This document shows, in pieces, positions 1 to 7,952 of a DNA stretch of 42,575 bases. Made by a program: the position numbers and the translations under genes. The notes below the pieces were generated by a model, which was given only the letters and a program-made list of their open reading frames with translations, was not told where the DNA came from and did not search any database. The DNA is from a virus, in the IMG/VR virus record IMGVR_UViG_3300028045_000003, positions 1-42,575 of that record; one strand, 5' to 3'. How positions within the stretch are numbered: the stretch's first letter is position 1; the number at the start of each line of letters is the position of its first letter.

Positions 1-127
1 AGTTCAGACATTGTTTGCATTAACCAAATCTTAGGAACAACAATATCATTTTGAAATAATTCTTTATTACCTGTAATATCTAGTTCAACACCTTCAAAGT
101 TAGATATATCATAATTTGCAATTGCAG
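1..127. repeat. Terminal direct repeat, left copy (circular assembly overlap)
   Basis: These 127 bases recur exactly at 42449-42575. An open reading frame continues across the junction without a break: 239 nt here plus 661 nt from 42448 down to 41788 make 300 codons including the stop. The simplest reading is a circular or circularly permuted genome of 42,448 bp in which the assembler left an overlap. A genuine 127-bp terminal redundancy is less likely, because it would split a gene. Confidence 0.9.
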
Positions 128-239
128 CTAAAGCATTTGAAGATAAATTACCTTCAGCTAATGGTGCTAGTGCCACATCTTTTTTTACTACAGCTTTTTT
201 AGTAGTTACCTTTTTTGTTGTTTTCTTTTTAGTTGCCAT
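1..239 (-). CDS. N-terminal part of 299-aa early protein, possibly ssDNA-binding (continues at 42448)
   Basis: The gene starts at ATG 239, with an AAGGAG-type ribosome site just upstream on the minus strand. The first 20 residues are very rich in Lys, Thr and Val (KKKTTKKVTTKK), a basic tail. The next 60 include a V-V-P-K-I-W-L-M-Q segment that resembles the start of phage proteins found beside DNA polymerase and often suspected of binding single-stranded DNA. The protein continues past position 1 into 42448-41788. It is the gene just before DNA polymerase and two small genes in the leftward operon, which fits a replication role. The family assignment is inference only. Confidence 0.8.
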   Translation of the reverse strand, partial: MATKKKTTKKVTTKKAVVKKDVALAPLAEGNLSSNALAAIANYDISNFEGVELDITGNKELFQNDIVVPKIWLMQTMSE

Positions 240-249
240 GCTTTTCTCC

Positions 250-486
250 TTATACCGTTTTATCGGCTAATCTAACTAATCCATTTCTAATAACTGCATT
301 CTTTGTTGTACACCAAATACCCTCAACATCTAATTCAACTTGTGAACAGATAATCATTGCATCTAATCCCAACTCTCTTAAATCTTCTAAAGCTTTACTA
401 ATGCTTTTACCTAATTCATCTTTAGCCATTTGTGCTTGTTCTTCAATCTCTTTTTCTTCTAAACTCATTTCAGTTTGTTCACTCAT
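250..486 (-). CDS. Small acidic hypothetical early protein (78 aa)
   Basis: I do not recognise this protein. The first third is acidic and helical (Glu-rich, EEKEIEEQ), followed by an amphipathic helix and a mixed strand-like C-terminus containing C-S-Q-V-E-L-D and W-C-T-T. The ATG at 486 overlaps the stop of the upstream gene (ATGA). A good GGAAGG ribosome site lies 7 nt ahead. It is one cistron of the tightly packed leftward early operon, and its stop is 10 nt before the basic-tailed protein at 239. Confidence 0.75.
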   Translation of the reverse strand: MSEQTEMSLEEKEIEEQAQMAKDELGKSISKALEDLRELGLDAMIICSQVELDVEGIWCTTKNAVIRNGLVRLADKTV

Positions 487-941
487 TTTGCTACCTTCCT
501 TTTTTCGGTTGTTAATCTTCTAAAATCTTTTTCTAGTATTTCAATTCCATCAATAACGATTTCATCACCTAATTTACCATCATCACGCATTTTATTTACC
601 TGTTGACTGCAAAACTTTTTTAACGCTGCAACTTTTAAACTGTTAGTAAAAAATTCTAAAACCTCATGAGGTTCACAGTTTGTTTTCATCCACTTTAAAA
701 ACTTGCCTGTATCTAAAATATTCATTGCGTATCTATCATCAACTTTAACTGTATAGCCGTTTTTTAAAATATGTTTACTCACCATTGCAGAATCAAAAAG
801 TTCCATAGTTTTTCTAAGTTGCTGTTGCTTTTCTTCTTCAAGCTCTTTTATCTTAGATTCAAACCATTTAATTTTATTATCAAGCTTTTGAACTTTTTCA
901 ACTTCAGTTTTTAAGTACGGCTCATATTTATTTGCTTCCAT
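483..941 (-). CDS. Coiled-coil early protein, Gam/Gp157-like in layout (152 aa)
   Basis: A long charged coiled coil fills roughly residues 10-50. It is followed by a compact region with N-G-Y-T-V-K-V-D-D and a helical C-terminus. This coiled-coil-then-small-domain layout is like phage nuclease-inhibitor (Gam) and Gp157 proteins, but no diagnostic motif is visible, so function is open. An upstream TTG at 986 would add 15 residues. I prefer ATG 941 because AAGGA stands 7 nt before it and TTG 986 has no such site. A perfect 14-bp palindrome made of two TGAGGTT boxes (660-673) lies inside the coding sequence. Confidence 0.8.
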   Translation of the reverse strand: MEANKYEPYLKTEVEKVQKLDNKIKWFESKIKELEEEKQQQLRKTMELFDSAMVSKHILKNGYTVKVDDRYAMNILDTGKFLKWMKTNCEPHEVLEFFTNSLKVAALKKFCSQQVNKMRDDGKLGDEIVIDGIEILEKDFRRLTTEKRKVAK

Positions 942-969
942 ATCTTGTTCCTTAATGGCTAAAAATGCT

Positions 970-1347
970 TTATCTATTATTTTCAATTATATCTAACCCA
1001 TCACTAATAACACTTAGTTTATAAACTTTTTTCTCACCTGTTAGTTCAAACAATCTTCCTGCAAAATGATCTTGGTTAGCTTGAAATTTATTTTTACCTG
1101 TTTTAGCATCAAACATTATATAGGTATTGTTAATGAACACTATTAAATCGGGTACACCTTCCTGCCCAACTCTAACTGGCACTTCAGGATTAGACCACGC
1201 CCGATGAAATCCAACATCATAAGGAATTATTATAAGTTCAGGAAATTTACGGCTAACCATAATCATAAATTCTTTTTTCAACTTATTATGTAATTCAGTT
1301 GATCCACGTACTTTTGAATAATCGAAATTAATATCAATTGTTGTCAT
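970..1347 (-). CDS. VRR-NUC-like PD-(D/E)XK nuclease (125 aa)
   Basis: The core G-V-P-D-L-I-V (Asp67), followed by M-F-D-A-K-T-G (Asp80, Lys82) and N-Q-D-H-F (Gln92), matches the PD-(D/E)XK fold of VRR-NUC phage nucleases. The usual E-x-K is replaced by D-x-K, which the superfamily tolerates. Such proteins cut branched or structured DNA and often sit beside phage helicases. Here it lies two genes downstream of an SF2 helicase in the leftward operon, consistent with replication or recombination. Its ATG overlaps the preceding stop (TAATG). Confidence 0.82.
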   Translation of the reverse strand: MTTIDINFDYSKVRGSTELHNKLKKEFMIMVSRKFPELIIIPYDVGFHRAWSNPEVPVRVGQEGVPDLIVFINNTYIMFDAKTGKNKFQANQDHFAGRLFELTGEKKVYKLSVISDGLDIIENNR

Positions 1348-1520
1348 TATGATTCTTCTTTTTGGCTTTGTAGATATTCATAAATAATTTGGGAAATAGT
1401 AAAATCCATTTCATTTTCTACAGATTGATCAATTGAACCAAAATCAAACCCTTTTCTACCTGCTAATTCATATTTAACCATTTCCCAAATTTTAAATGCC
1501 ATCATAGTTTCTCTATTCAT
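1347..1520 (-). CDS. Small hypothetical early protein (57 aa)
   Basis: This short cistron fills the gap between helicase and nuclease. It starts at ATG 1520, inside the helicase end, with a GGGGGC ribosome site about 5 nt upstream, and its stop overlaps the nuclease start. The product is helical and moderately acidic (starting MNRETMMAFKIWEMVKYEL). The 4-8 nt overlaps on both sides and matching codon usage support it as real. No function is apparent. Confidence 0.65.
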   Translation of the reverse strand: MNRETMMAFKIWEMVKYELAGRKGFDFGSIDQSVENEMDFTISQIIYEYLQSQKEES

Positions 1521-3033
1521 ATAAGCCCCCTAATGGTACGTAGTTGTACATTTCTTCCCATTGATTTAATATCTCATCAGTTAACCCGATTGATTTTTTA
1601 ATTGTTAAACATTTTTCTTTACCATATTTTTCAAGCATTTTAATAACTGCTTTTTCTTTTGCAACTTGGTATGTAAATTTAACTTTTTGTTTTGGCCCAT
1701 ACTGATTTAACCAAAGTATTTTTTTAAAGTCTTTTATCATTTGCCTTTGTTCAATTACTTCTTCACTAGCTGATTCTAAAAATATCTTTTCTTTTGCCGA
1801 TTTGGAGAGTTTTTTAGTAGGTAATGGTTTATTACAATGCCCACAAAAAGGGCAAATATTATTTTTACCAAACGCTTGAGGTTCTTCAGCTCTAAAACAC
1901 TTATCACATACACGCATCATAATATCTTCTAAATCTTTTTTACTGCGCTTCTTAGGAACTTCAAGGGTAATTTCTCTATGCTGATAAAAATGCCCATTGT
2001 TTATTAAGTTTTTAACAGGATCAATAACAATACAATCTGTATAGAAATCATTTTTTCTACTTCCACGCCCTAACTTTTGAATGTGAAGGTTTGCATTAAG
2101 TGTTGCAGCTAAATCAAGTATTGTACCAATACAAGGTATATCAACCCCACGTGTAATTATCTTGATATTAATCAAAAATCTTAATACACCTGATTCAAAC
2201 TTTTTAAATATACTAATCCTATCAGCATCACTTGTTTTATCGAATACAAATGCAGCAACTTCTTTTTTATAATAATTATTAATGTAATCTCTAAAATCTT
2301 CAGCATGTTGTTTGCTTGAACAAAAAACTAATGTTTGGCGGCTATCACCATAATCTAACCATGCAGTAAATGAATGCTTAATCATTGTTGGGGTGTTCAT
2401 CTTCTTAGATATTTGGCTTCCTACCCATTCACCACGCTTAATTTCTACGTTGCCTAAATCAATTGAATGCTTTGGTATGTAGTACTTGTAATCTACTAAA
2501 AATCCACGCTCTTTTAATTCTAATGGAGTAATAGGGTTGATAAAGCAATCAAAAAAATCTAACCCATTATAAGGTGTTGCAGTCATTCCAAGTAAAAAAG
2601 TTCTAGCATATCCCCTATTTAAATATCTATTTATTGCCGATTGATAAGTTGATGATTTGGCTTGATCAGCTTCATCAATAATTAAAACAATATCTTTAGT
2701 GCTTGAAATATGTGGGTGTTGTCCACGTGTATTAATAGTATCAATTGAGCAAACTTGAATTAATTTAGTATCATCATACTCATCATGATTGGCCATAAAA
2801 ACGCCATAATCTAAATTAAATAGCTTGGTATCAGCGGCTAATTGATTAACTAATTTTCTGTTTTTAACTACCAATATAATTATAAAATGCTTATGAATCT
2901 TTTCAATAAATGAAACAATTGTTTTTGATTTACCTGAACCAGTTGCCATTACTAATAAAGTTTTTAGATTAGCTCTAAACTTTTCATAGATTAGTTCATG
3001 GGCTTTTAATTGATAATCCCTTAGTTCAAACAT
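1513..3033 (-). CDS. SF2 DEAD/DEAH-type helicase with C-terminal zinc finger (506 aa)
   Basis: Helicase motifs appear in order: N-terminal R-D-Y-Q (Q-like), Walker A G-S-G-K-S at residues 32-36, D-E-A-D at 120-123, T-A-T-P at 151-154, and motif VI Q-K-L-G-R-G-S-R near 318-325. Two CxxC pairs near 374-402 (CDKC and CPFC) should hold a zinc ion. The layout is that of phage SF2 helicases of the UvsW/RadD type, which act on branched DNA in replication or recombination. It lies in the leftward early operon above the VRR-NUC-like nuclease; the pair may process forks together. The ATG at 3033 overlaps the gene above. Confidence 0.93.
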   Translation of the reverse strand: MFELRDYQLKAHELIYEKFRANLKTLLVMATGSGKSKTIVSFIEKIHKHFIIILVVKNRKLVNQLAADTKLFNLDYGVFMANHDEYDDTKLIQVCSIDTINTRGQHPHISSTKDIVLIIDEADQAKSSTYQSAINRYLNRGYARTFLLGMTATPYNGLDFFDCFINPITPLELKERGFLVDYKYYIPKHSIDLGNVEIKRGEWVGSQISKKMNTPTMIKHSFTAWLDYGDSRQTLVFCSSKQHAEDFRDYINNYYKKEVAAFVFDKTSDADRISIFKKFESGVLRFLINIKIITRGVDIPCIGTILDLAATLNANLHIQKLGRGSRKNDFYTDCIVIDPVKNLINNGHFYQHREITLEVPKKRSKKDLEDIMMRVCDKCFRAEEPQAFGKNNICPFCGHCNKPLPTKKLSKSAKEKIFLESASEEVIEQRQMIKDFKKILWLNQYGPKQKVKFTYQVAKEKAVIKMLEKYGKEKCLTIKKSIGLTDEILNQWEEMYNYVPLGGLYE

Positions 3034-3230
3034 TTAGGTTGCCATCTTGATTTAATTTCTTCCTGTTCACCCTCATACCAAACTGAATCAGCAAAACAAA
3101 CATTAAACCATGGAAGTGATTTAATAAATTTAACTGTTGTATCACACCAATTTTCAACCCAATATTCCTTGTATGAATATTCAATTTTTCTTCCAAAGGC
3201 AGTACGTGAAACTCTAGCGTTTATGTACAT
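3021..3230 (-). CDS. Small hypothetical early protein (69 aa)
   Basis: I do not recognise this protein. It is aromatic-rich (E-Y-S-Y-K-E-Y-W-V-E-N-W, L-P-W-F-N, S-V-W-Y) and looks like a small beta-containing domain. Its start overlaps the HNH gene stop and its end overlaps the helicase start by 13 nt, so it is translationally coupled within the operon. Confidence 0.7.
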   Translation of the reverse strand: MYINARVSRTAFGRKIEYSYKEYWVENWCDTTVKFIKSLPWFNVCFADSVWYEGEQEEIKSRWQPKCLN

Positions 3231-3616
3231 TATTCTGATTTTCCTTTATAAGTTTTACCACCAAATGTAATTATATCAGTTCTATGTCTATGAACTTTAT
3301 TTTCACTAGACGTTTTCCAGTTAACATTTGAAGCTGCGGGATTTAAAGTATTTCTATCATCATGATCTACTTCTATTACACATCTAGGATATAGAGTTAT
3401 TAAATTTAGGTATTGCTTTGCTTTAAAATTACTAGCTACTAAAACATGTACCATATATTTAGATTTATTTAATTCAATTCTTAAATATTTATTTGATCTT
3501 GATTGGTGAAGGTTGGGTTTCATTATTCGTTCAGTTTTAGTTGAAAATATTCTTCCCCACGATGAAATTAAATACTCCTTTTCTTCTTTTAATCTTTTCC
3601 ATTTTTCTTTTGCCAT
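3230..3616 (-). CDS. HNH endonuclease with NUMOD4-like N-terminus (128 aa)
   Basis: The N-terminal Y-L-I-S-S-W-G-R-I-F-S is the NUMOD4 motif of phage homing nucleases. It is followed by M-V-H-V-L-V-A-S-N-F and V-D-H-D-D-R-N-T-L-N-P-A-A-S-N-V-N-W, the HNH catalytic core, and S-S-E-N. It probably nicks or cuts phage or host DNA and behaves as a free-standing homing gene. A GTG at 3625 would add three residues; ATG 3616 is preferred because it overlaps the upstream stop (TAATG). No intron or split gene is visible around it. Confidence 0.88.
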   Translation of the reverse strand: MAKEKWKRLKEEKEYLISSWGRIFSTKTERIMKPNLHQSRSNKYLRIELNKSKYMVHVLVASNFKAKQYLNLITLYPRCVIEVDHDDRNTLNPAASNVNWKTSSENKVHRHRTDIITFGGKTYKGKSE

Positions 3617-3864
3617 TATATGCACCCTGCAATTTGCTTAAGTTCATACACGAATAATTCTTTTGAGGTTTTAAATTTTAGGTAAATAAGTTCAACGCCA
3701 TCATTTTCTTGAAGAACCTCAACCGCTTTTATTGATAGTTCAGCGGGATCAAGTGTTAGAAAATTCTTTATTGTTGTGTAGTTATTTATTGTTAAACGAT
3801 AAGCTGTAACAATTCCTGTTGATTCTTCAGGCTTTGTTTTTCTAAATGCAATATTAGTGTCCAT
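3616..3864 (-). CDS. Hypothetical early protein (82 aa)
   Basis: I do not recognise this protein. It has mixed charge and predicted alternating strands and helices; the ATG at 3864 overlaps the stop of the upstream gene. The stop overlaps the HNH start. It belongs to the closely packed leftward operon; nothing in its sequence suggests membrane insertion or metal binding. Confidence 0.7.
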   Translation of the reverse strand: MDTNIAFRKTKPEESTGIVTAYRLTINNYTTIKNFLTLDPAELSIKAVEVLQENDGVELIYLKFKTSKELFVYELKQIAGCI

Positions 3865-4196
3865 TATGATAACCTATCTATTTTAATTATATCTTCAAAA
3901 TTTTGTTTACCATCAATTCTATTTAGGATAAGGGATACCCCCATATGATAACCACCTCCATCAGGTGATTCATTTTGAAAAAACTGAACTAATTTTTTAC
4001 CCGTTAATCTATTTTGTTTTAACCAAAGTAAAATTTTATCCCACTCTTTATAGTTAGTTTTAATAAAATAAATAGCATTAAACGCTTCCTGTTCACCACC
4101 AACTAGGTATTCAAATACAGCACGCAACCCACGTAATTCTTTATCTATTACTGCCAGTCGCATATTATCAGGGGATATATTATTTAGATTGTTCAT
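3864..4196 (-). CDS. Hypothetical early protein (110 aa)
   Basis: I do not recognise this protein. It is mostly helical, with a Gly-rich turn (S-P-D-G-G-G-Y-H-M-G) near residue 77 between helices. It starts at ATG 4196 inside the 3' end of the upstream gene and ends on the start of the downstream one, so expression is coupled. Confidence 0.7.
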   Translation of the reverse strand: MNNLNNISPDNMRLAVIDKELRGLRAVFEYLVGGEQEAFNAIYFIKTNYKEWDKILLWLKQNRLTGKKLVQFFQNESPDGGGYHMGVSLILNRIDGKQNFEDIIKIDRLS

Positions 4197-4530
4197 GGCT
4201 CATTACCCCTAATTTAATCATTCCTGAATCAAGCATTAGTTTTGCAAGGCTTGTTCTAAGTTCAGCTAATTCATCAGCTTGATCAATTATTTCAGTGTAT
4301 TTATTTAGTGTTAGATAAATTGCTTTAATAGCATCAGACAAATTAATATTAGTTGTACTTGATACCTCTAGTGCTTGCCTGAAATCTTCAGCGTTTTTAT
4401 TTGCTGCAATGGCAGCTTCTTTTGATTCTTTTGCAGCATTAGTTAAATCTTCAATTACACCTTTAATTTGCTGAACAACTTTACGTGCTTCATCTTTTGA
4501 TTCTAAACCTTTTTCAAAATTAATTTCCAT
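4180..4530 (-). CDS. Helical, coiled-coil-prone early protein (116 aa)
   Basis: Almost the whole chain is predicted helix, with an Ala/Lys/Glu-rich stretch at about residues 25-50 (AAKESKEAAIAANKNAEDF) that can form a coiled coil. There is no recognised domain. It is the second cistron of the leftward operon, starting on the stop of the first, and overlaps the third by 17 nt. Confidence 0.72.
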   Translation of the reverse strand: MEINFEKGLESKDEARKVVQQIKGVIEDLTNAAKESKEAAIAANKNAEDFRQALEVSSTTNINLSDAIKAIYLTLNKYTEIIDQADELAELRTSLAKLMLDSGMIKLGVMSHEQSK

Positions 4531-4730
4531 TACAATAATTCCTTTAGTAAACTTTTTAATTGTTTATTTTGATTCTCTAAATGTTTAAGAATTTTCCCAA
4601 ATGCATCTATTTTTTTAATCTTTTCATTATAGATTTGTTCAGATGATTTTTGGTACTTTTTGAAATCTGTTTTTAGTTTGTCATAGTCATTTGATAAGAT
4701 ATTAAAATCTTGAATTGTGATTTTTTTCAC
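4530..4730 (-). CDS. First gene of the leftward operon: small coiled-coil protein (66 aa, GTG start)
   Basis: Length depends on the start. The frame is open from an ATG at 4778, but a strong leftward promoter has its -10 at 4764-4769, so transcription begins near 4757, downstream of that ATG. GTG 4730 has an excellent GGGGAGAG ribosome site 5 nt ahead and is the likely start. The 66-aa product is a Lys/Glu-rich coiled coil (K-L-K-T-D-F-K-K-Y-Q-K-S-S-E-Q). Function is unknown; first-gene position suggests very early expression. Confidence 0.72.
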   Translation of the reverse strand: MKKITIQDFNILSNDYDKLKTDFKKYQKSSEQIYNEKIKKIDAFGKILKHLENQNKQLKSLLKELL

Positions 4731-4756
4731 TTGTGCTCTCCCCTGATGAATTTTGT

Positions 4757-4792
4757 ATCGCAAGCATAATGCAAGCATATTGAATTCGTCAA
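4757..4792 (-). promoter_or_regulatory. Leftward early promoter
   Basis: On the minus strand, TTGACG (4792-4787) is followed by a 17-bp spacer and TTATGC (4769-4764), predicting a start near 4757. Two direct copies of GCAAGCAT (starting 4760 and 4771) cover the spacer and -10 and could be a repressor or activator site. It drives the roughly 10-kb leftward operon. Confidence 0.65.
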
Positions 4793-4823
4793 CCCATTAT
4801 TATAAAAAATTTATTGTAAATAA

Positions 4824-4876
4824 AAACACTTGAGGTTTTCAATACTATTTTTCAAATACATTAACCTCAAGTGTTT
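4824..4876. repeat. Perfect 14-bp inverted repeat in divergent control region
   Basis: AAACACTTGAGGTT (4824-4837) and its exact complement AACCTCAAGTGTTT (4863-4876) flank a 25-bp AT-rich centre. It lies between the two divergent early promoters, beside an AT-rich tract (4796-4823). Each arm ends in the TGAGGTT box seen at other phage promoters. It could be a paired operator, a looping site, or part of a replication origin next to the primase gene. Confidence 0.8.
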
Positions 4877-4906
4877 ATCCTTCAGGGAAGAAGGAATTAA
4901 AAATTT

Positions 4907-4961
4907 ACTTGACGCAACTCTCCCTTGTCAAGTGATGTTTTTTAAGATTAATATTCTATCC
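4907..4961 (+). promoter_or_regulatory. Rightward promoter for primase gene with overlapping inverted repeat
   Basis: TTGTCA (4925-4930), an 18-bp spacer and TAATAT (4949-4954) form the promoter, with start near 4961. ACTTGAC (4907-4913) and GTCAAGT (4927-4933) make an inverted repeat overlapping the -35, a plausible repressor site. An ACTCTCC motif lies in its loop (4917-4923). Confidence 0.6.
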
Positions 4962-4996
4962 ACACAAGATTGAGAAACTTCAGGGAGAAAACTTTT

Positions 4997-7549
4997 ATGG
5001 CCAAATGGTTCAATTACTTTTTGCAATCCAAAAACTCACGCCTAACACAAGGGCACATACCAACAGATAAATTATATGAAAAAATCTTAAGCCATGATGG
5101 TAGTGAAGCCTATTGTTGTTACTTTGATTTAGATTATGACAGTTTAAAAATGGAATACTGGAATGGTGAATATGAACCTGATGGTAAAAAGATTTATGAA
5201 TACCTTCCACAAAAAGATACTCCAACAGGGGATTATTATAAACCTGAAATGACTTTTACTCAATATGAAGGCAACTGCAAACCATCTTTAAATATGGTTA
5301 GTTTTGATTTTGATTCTGATGATGTACAAGAATCTTTAGATGATGTTAAAAAGTTTGTTGAGTTTTTAGGTGTTGATGATATTGCAGTTTTCTTTTCAGG
5401 TGCTAAAGGTTTTCACGTTATGGTTCCATGGGGATATTTCCCACTTGAAGCTAACCCACATCTACCTAACCAACTTAAAGACGGTGCAAAAATATTAGCT
5501 GAAGATTACCCAACACTTGATACTTCAATTTATAATTACAATAGAAAATTTAGAGTTCCATTTACTAAGCATGATAAGAGTGGATTATTTAAAACTTATC
5601 TTTATGGTGGGATGATATTTAATAATGATATAGAACAAATTAAAAACTATTCTGAACAAATAGCTACACATGATTTCCTAGCTGATATTAAACCAAACCT
5701 TCCACGTGAACCATTACCACATTTAATTGAATTGTTTGAATCAGCTAAACGTAAATCATATGAGATTGAAAAATCAAAAGCAGGCAATAAAGAAAAGCCT
5801 AGCCCATTTGAATCTTATGATGGCAAGAAATGTATTGCAAAAATGTTAACAAGTAGATGTGATGATATTGGAAGAAACAATGCTTGTATTAGAATTGTAA
5901 ATGATTTTTATCGTACTGGAAAACTTCAAGATGATTGTGAAAAAGAAATATATGTATGGGGTGTAAAGGTTGGATTACCTGCAAATGAAATTAGTACAAT
6001 CGTAACTAACATCTATAATAGAAATGGTAATTATAATTTTGGTTGTCAAGATGAAGCAAAGAGTACTTATTGTACAGCTAAATGTGAGTTATGGCGTAAA
6101 CTAGCCCCTGATAAACGCCCTGTTGTTGCTGATGCCCCTGCTAGTGAATCCTCAAGTATTAAAAAAGATTTTGATGGTGTTGGTTGGTTAATGCAAAACA
6201 TATTTGGCAGCATATGGAATGAAGAATTAAAAGAGTTTTCCCTAGGCAGCATTGTAAAACAAGGTGAATCAGATTTATTTTATTATAAAGATAATCATTG
6301 GCAACATTTAGATAAACCTAAAATTCATGTGCTTCAAGTAAAGCTTAATGCTAGTTGTGGTAATTTTCTACCTGATAAAAGATTAGATAGTATTTTTAGA
6401 ATGCTTGTGAAGTATGTGCCACATGTACCTGAAGATGTAGATATGTTTAGCCCTAAATCTAATATGGCCAACTTTAATGATGGTACTCTCCATTTGCTAA
6501 CTGAAGATGCAGGTTATTCATTAAAGTTTAAAGATCATGATAAATATAATTTTTGCACCTCAAAGATTAATTCAAGTTATAAATCTTATTTGAAAAATCC
6601 TGAACATAAAAATGAAATGTTTGAGGCATGGTTGATGGATTATTTAGAAAATGATTTAGAGAGATTTAACTTGGTTCAAGAAATGTTTGGTGCATCTTTA
6701 CTTCCTAACTTTGCTCAATTCTTTGTTCTTCTAGGAACTAGTACAACAGGTAAAAGTACCATCATGAAGATACTTAAAAGACTTCATGGCAATTGTAATT
6801 ATATATGTGGTGTTAGCCCTGATAAGTTTAATGGGTTCCATATGCAGTCAATGATTGGCAAGCTTATTAATATTGTTATGGATATTAAAACATCATGTAG
6901 AATTGATGATGATGTTGTTAAACAAGTTGATGATCAAGAACCAATTAGGATTGAACGTAAAAAATTAGATGATGTATATGCACCTATTCCACCCCTTCAT
7001 ATATTTGGAGCTAATAAAATGCCCGCTACAATGGAAGGGTATAGTGGTTCAATGAATAGAAGATTTAGCATCATAAACTTTAATAAAATATTTACTGGTA
7101 AGAAGAATAAAAACATAGCTAATAAAATATATAATAATGATGAACAGGGAATACTTAATTTTGCCCTTAAAGGTATGCAGCGTTTAGTTGAAGATAATCA
7201 AGGGGAATATACAAGATCAAAAAGAAGCCAAGATAACATAAAGAAGTGGGTTAGGAAATCAGACATAATTTCACAGTTTATTGATAATATAAAGACTGAA
7301 GGCGTTACTAAAAATGGTGATCATATTGTTGTTGTTGAACATGGAGAGTTGTCAATCAAAAAAATTGAATTATGGTATGTTTTTAAAACGTGGCAAGGTG
7401 ATGCTTTAGAAAAAATCAACCATATTGGTAAAATTAAATTTTATAATTTAATGACTGATCATAACTATATTGAGAAGCGCACTAAGAAGGGTGATTTTTA
7501 TTATGGTTTGGGGTTGGAGAGTGAATTGGCAGGGGATGATTCGATATGA
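4997..7549 (+). CDS. Primase-polymerase (AEP) fused to SF3 replicative helicase (850 aa)
   Basis: The N-terminal half is an archaeo-eukaryotic-type primase: V-S-F-D-F-D (catalytic acidic pair, about residues 103-106), F-F-S-G-A-K-G-F-H-V (about 132-141) and F-R-V-P-x-T-K-H-D. A cysteine cluster (F-G-C and Y-C-T-A-K-C, near 345-362) may bind metal. The C-terminal half is an SF3 helicase: Walker A G-T-S-T-T-G-K-S-T (about 580-588), Walker B I-N-I-V-M-D (about 625) and motif C I-F-G-A-N-K-M-P (about 668). It should prime and unwind phage DNA. ATG 4997 follows AGGGAG by 9 nt and is preferred over TTG 4970. Confidence 0.94.
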   Translation: MAKWFNYFLQSKNSRLTQGHIPTDKLYEKILSHDGSEAYCCYFDLDYDSLKMEYWNGEYEPDGKKIYEYLPQKDTPTGDYYKPEMTFTQYEGNCKPSLNMVSFDFDSDDVQESLDDVKKFVEFLGVDDIAVFFSGAKGFHVMVPWGYFPLEANPHLPNQLKDGAKILAEDYPTLDTSIYNYNRKFRVPFTKHDKSGLFKTYLYGGMIFNNDIEQIKNYSEQIATHDFLADIKPNLPREPLPHLIELFESAKRKSYEIEKSKAGNKEKPSPFESYDGKKCIAKMLTSRCDDIGRNNACIRIVNDFYRTGKLQDDCEKEIYVWGVKVGLPANEISTIVTNIYNRNGNYNFGCQDEAKSTYCTAKCELWRKLAPDKRPVVADAPASESSSIKKDFDGVGWLMQNIFGSIWNEELKEFSLGSIVKQGESDLFYYKDNHWQHLDKPKIHVLQVKLNASCGNFLPDKRLDSIFRMLVKYVPHVPEDVDMFSPKSNMANFNDGTLHLLTEDAGYSLKFKDHDKYNFCTSKINSSYKSYLKNPEHKNEMFEAWLMDYLENDLERFNLVQEMFGASLLPNFAQFFVLLGTSTTGKSTIMKILKRLHGNCNYICGVSPDKFNGFHMQSMIGKLINIVMDIKTSCRIDDDVVKQVDDQEPIRIERKKLDDVYAPIPPLHIFGANKMPATMEGYSGSMNRRFSIINFNKIFTGKKNKNIANKIYNNDEQGILNFALKGMQRLVEDNQGEYTRSKRSQDNIKKWVRKSDIISQFIDNIKTEGVTKNGDHIVVVEHGELSIKKIELWYVFKTWQGDALEKINHIGKIKFYNLMTDHNYIEKRTKKGDFYYGLGLESELAGDDSI

Positions 7550-7728
7550 GTGATTTAAAAAACATGGCAGTAAATAAACTAAAAGAAGCAAAAGAATTAA
7601 TTGATGAATTTCAATGTGAAAACAATATGTATGATTCATGTAAAGATTCTATGAATGCTTATGATTTAATAATAAAAATAGAATCAAGAATTGATGTTGT
7701 AATTTTGCTGCTAGGCAATACCAAATAG
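7546..7728 (+). CDS. Small helical hypothetical protein (60 aa)
   Basis: It starts on the primase stop (ATGA overlap), so it is translationally coupled. The product is a two-helix, Lys/Glu/Asp-rich chain with two cysteines and a hydrophobic end (V-V-I-L-L-L). No known family is apparent. It is the last gene of the primase operon and faces the leftward RHH gene. Confidence 0.65.
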   Translation: MSDLKNMAVNKLKEAKELIDEFQCENNMYDSCKDSMNAYDLIIKIESRIDVVILLLGNTK

Positions 7729-7733
7729 TTTTG

Positions 7734-7760
7734 ATTCTTTTTTAAAAGAATTTTATTCTA
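7734..7760 (+). terminator. Weak AT-only hairpin between convergent genes
   Basis: ATTCTTTT (7734-7741) pairs with AAAAGAAT (7744-7751) around a 2-nt loop, followed by a T-rich run. The stem has little G-C, so termination would be weak. Its place between the ends of two convergent genes is what suggests the role. Confidence 0.3.
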
Positions 7761-7917
7761 TTTTGCCATCTTCAATGTACTTTATTGAATTGGTTAATCT
7801 TGCCATTTCCATTAATTGACGTATTGCTTCAGATACAGAAATATCCTTGTCAATACAAAATTTCTTGAATTTTTTTAGTTCTTCTGAATCAATTGTTATG
7901 TTAAATACCTTTTTCAA
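7753..7917 (-). CDS. Ribbon-helix-helix transcription regulator (54 aa, TTG start)
   Basis: The product begins MKKVFNITIDSEELKKF. It is a classic ribbon-helix-helix (CopG/Arc-type) unit: a short strand (K-V-F-N-I-T-I), a first helix, a turn, and S-V-S-E-A-I-R-Q-L-M-E in the second helix. Such dimers use the strand to bind operators. The only possible start is TTG 7917, preceded by AAAGGTG 8 nt upstream, because a stop lies two codons further up. A strong promoter is upstream (7953-7981). It faces the noncoding region before terS and is a natural candidate to control itself and late genes. Confidence 0.78.
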   Translation of the reverse strand: MKKVFNITIDSEELKKFKKFCIDKDISVSEAIRQLMEMARLTNSIKYIEDGKIE

Positions 7918-7952
7918 CTCTTACACCTTTAGCTTTTTTTGGTTTGGAGAGT

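Noticed and set aside
3230-3616. HNH gene as evidence of a group I intron
   Set aside because: Neighbouring genes are intact and overlap it; no split gene or intron core is seen.
4731-4778. ATG 4778 as start of the first leftward gene
   Set aside because: It is upstream of the predicted transcription start (about 4757); GTG 4730 has an excellent ribosome site.
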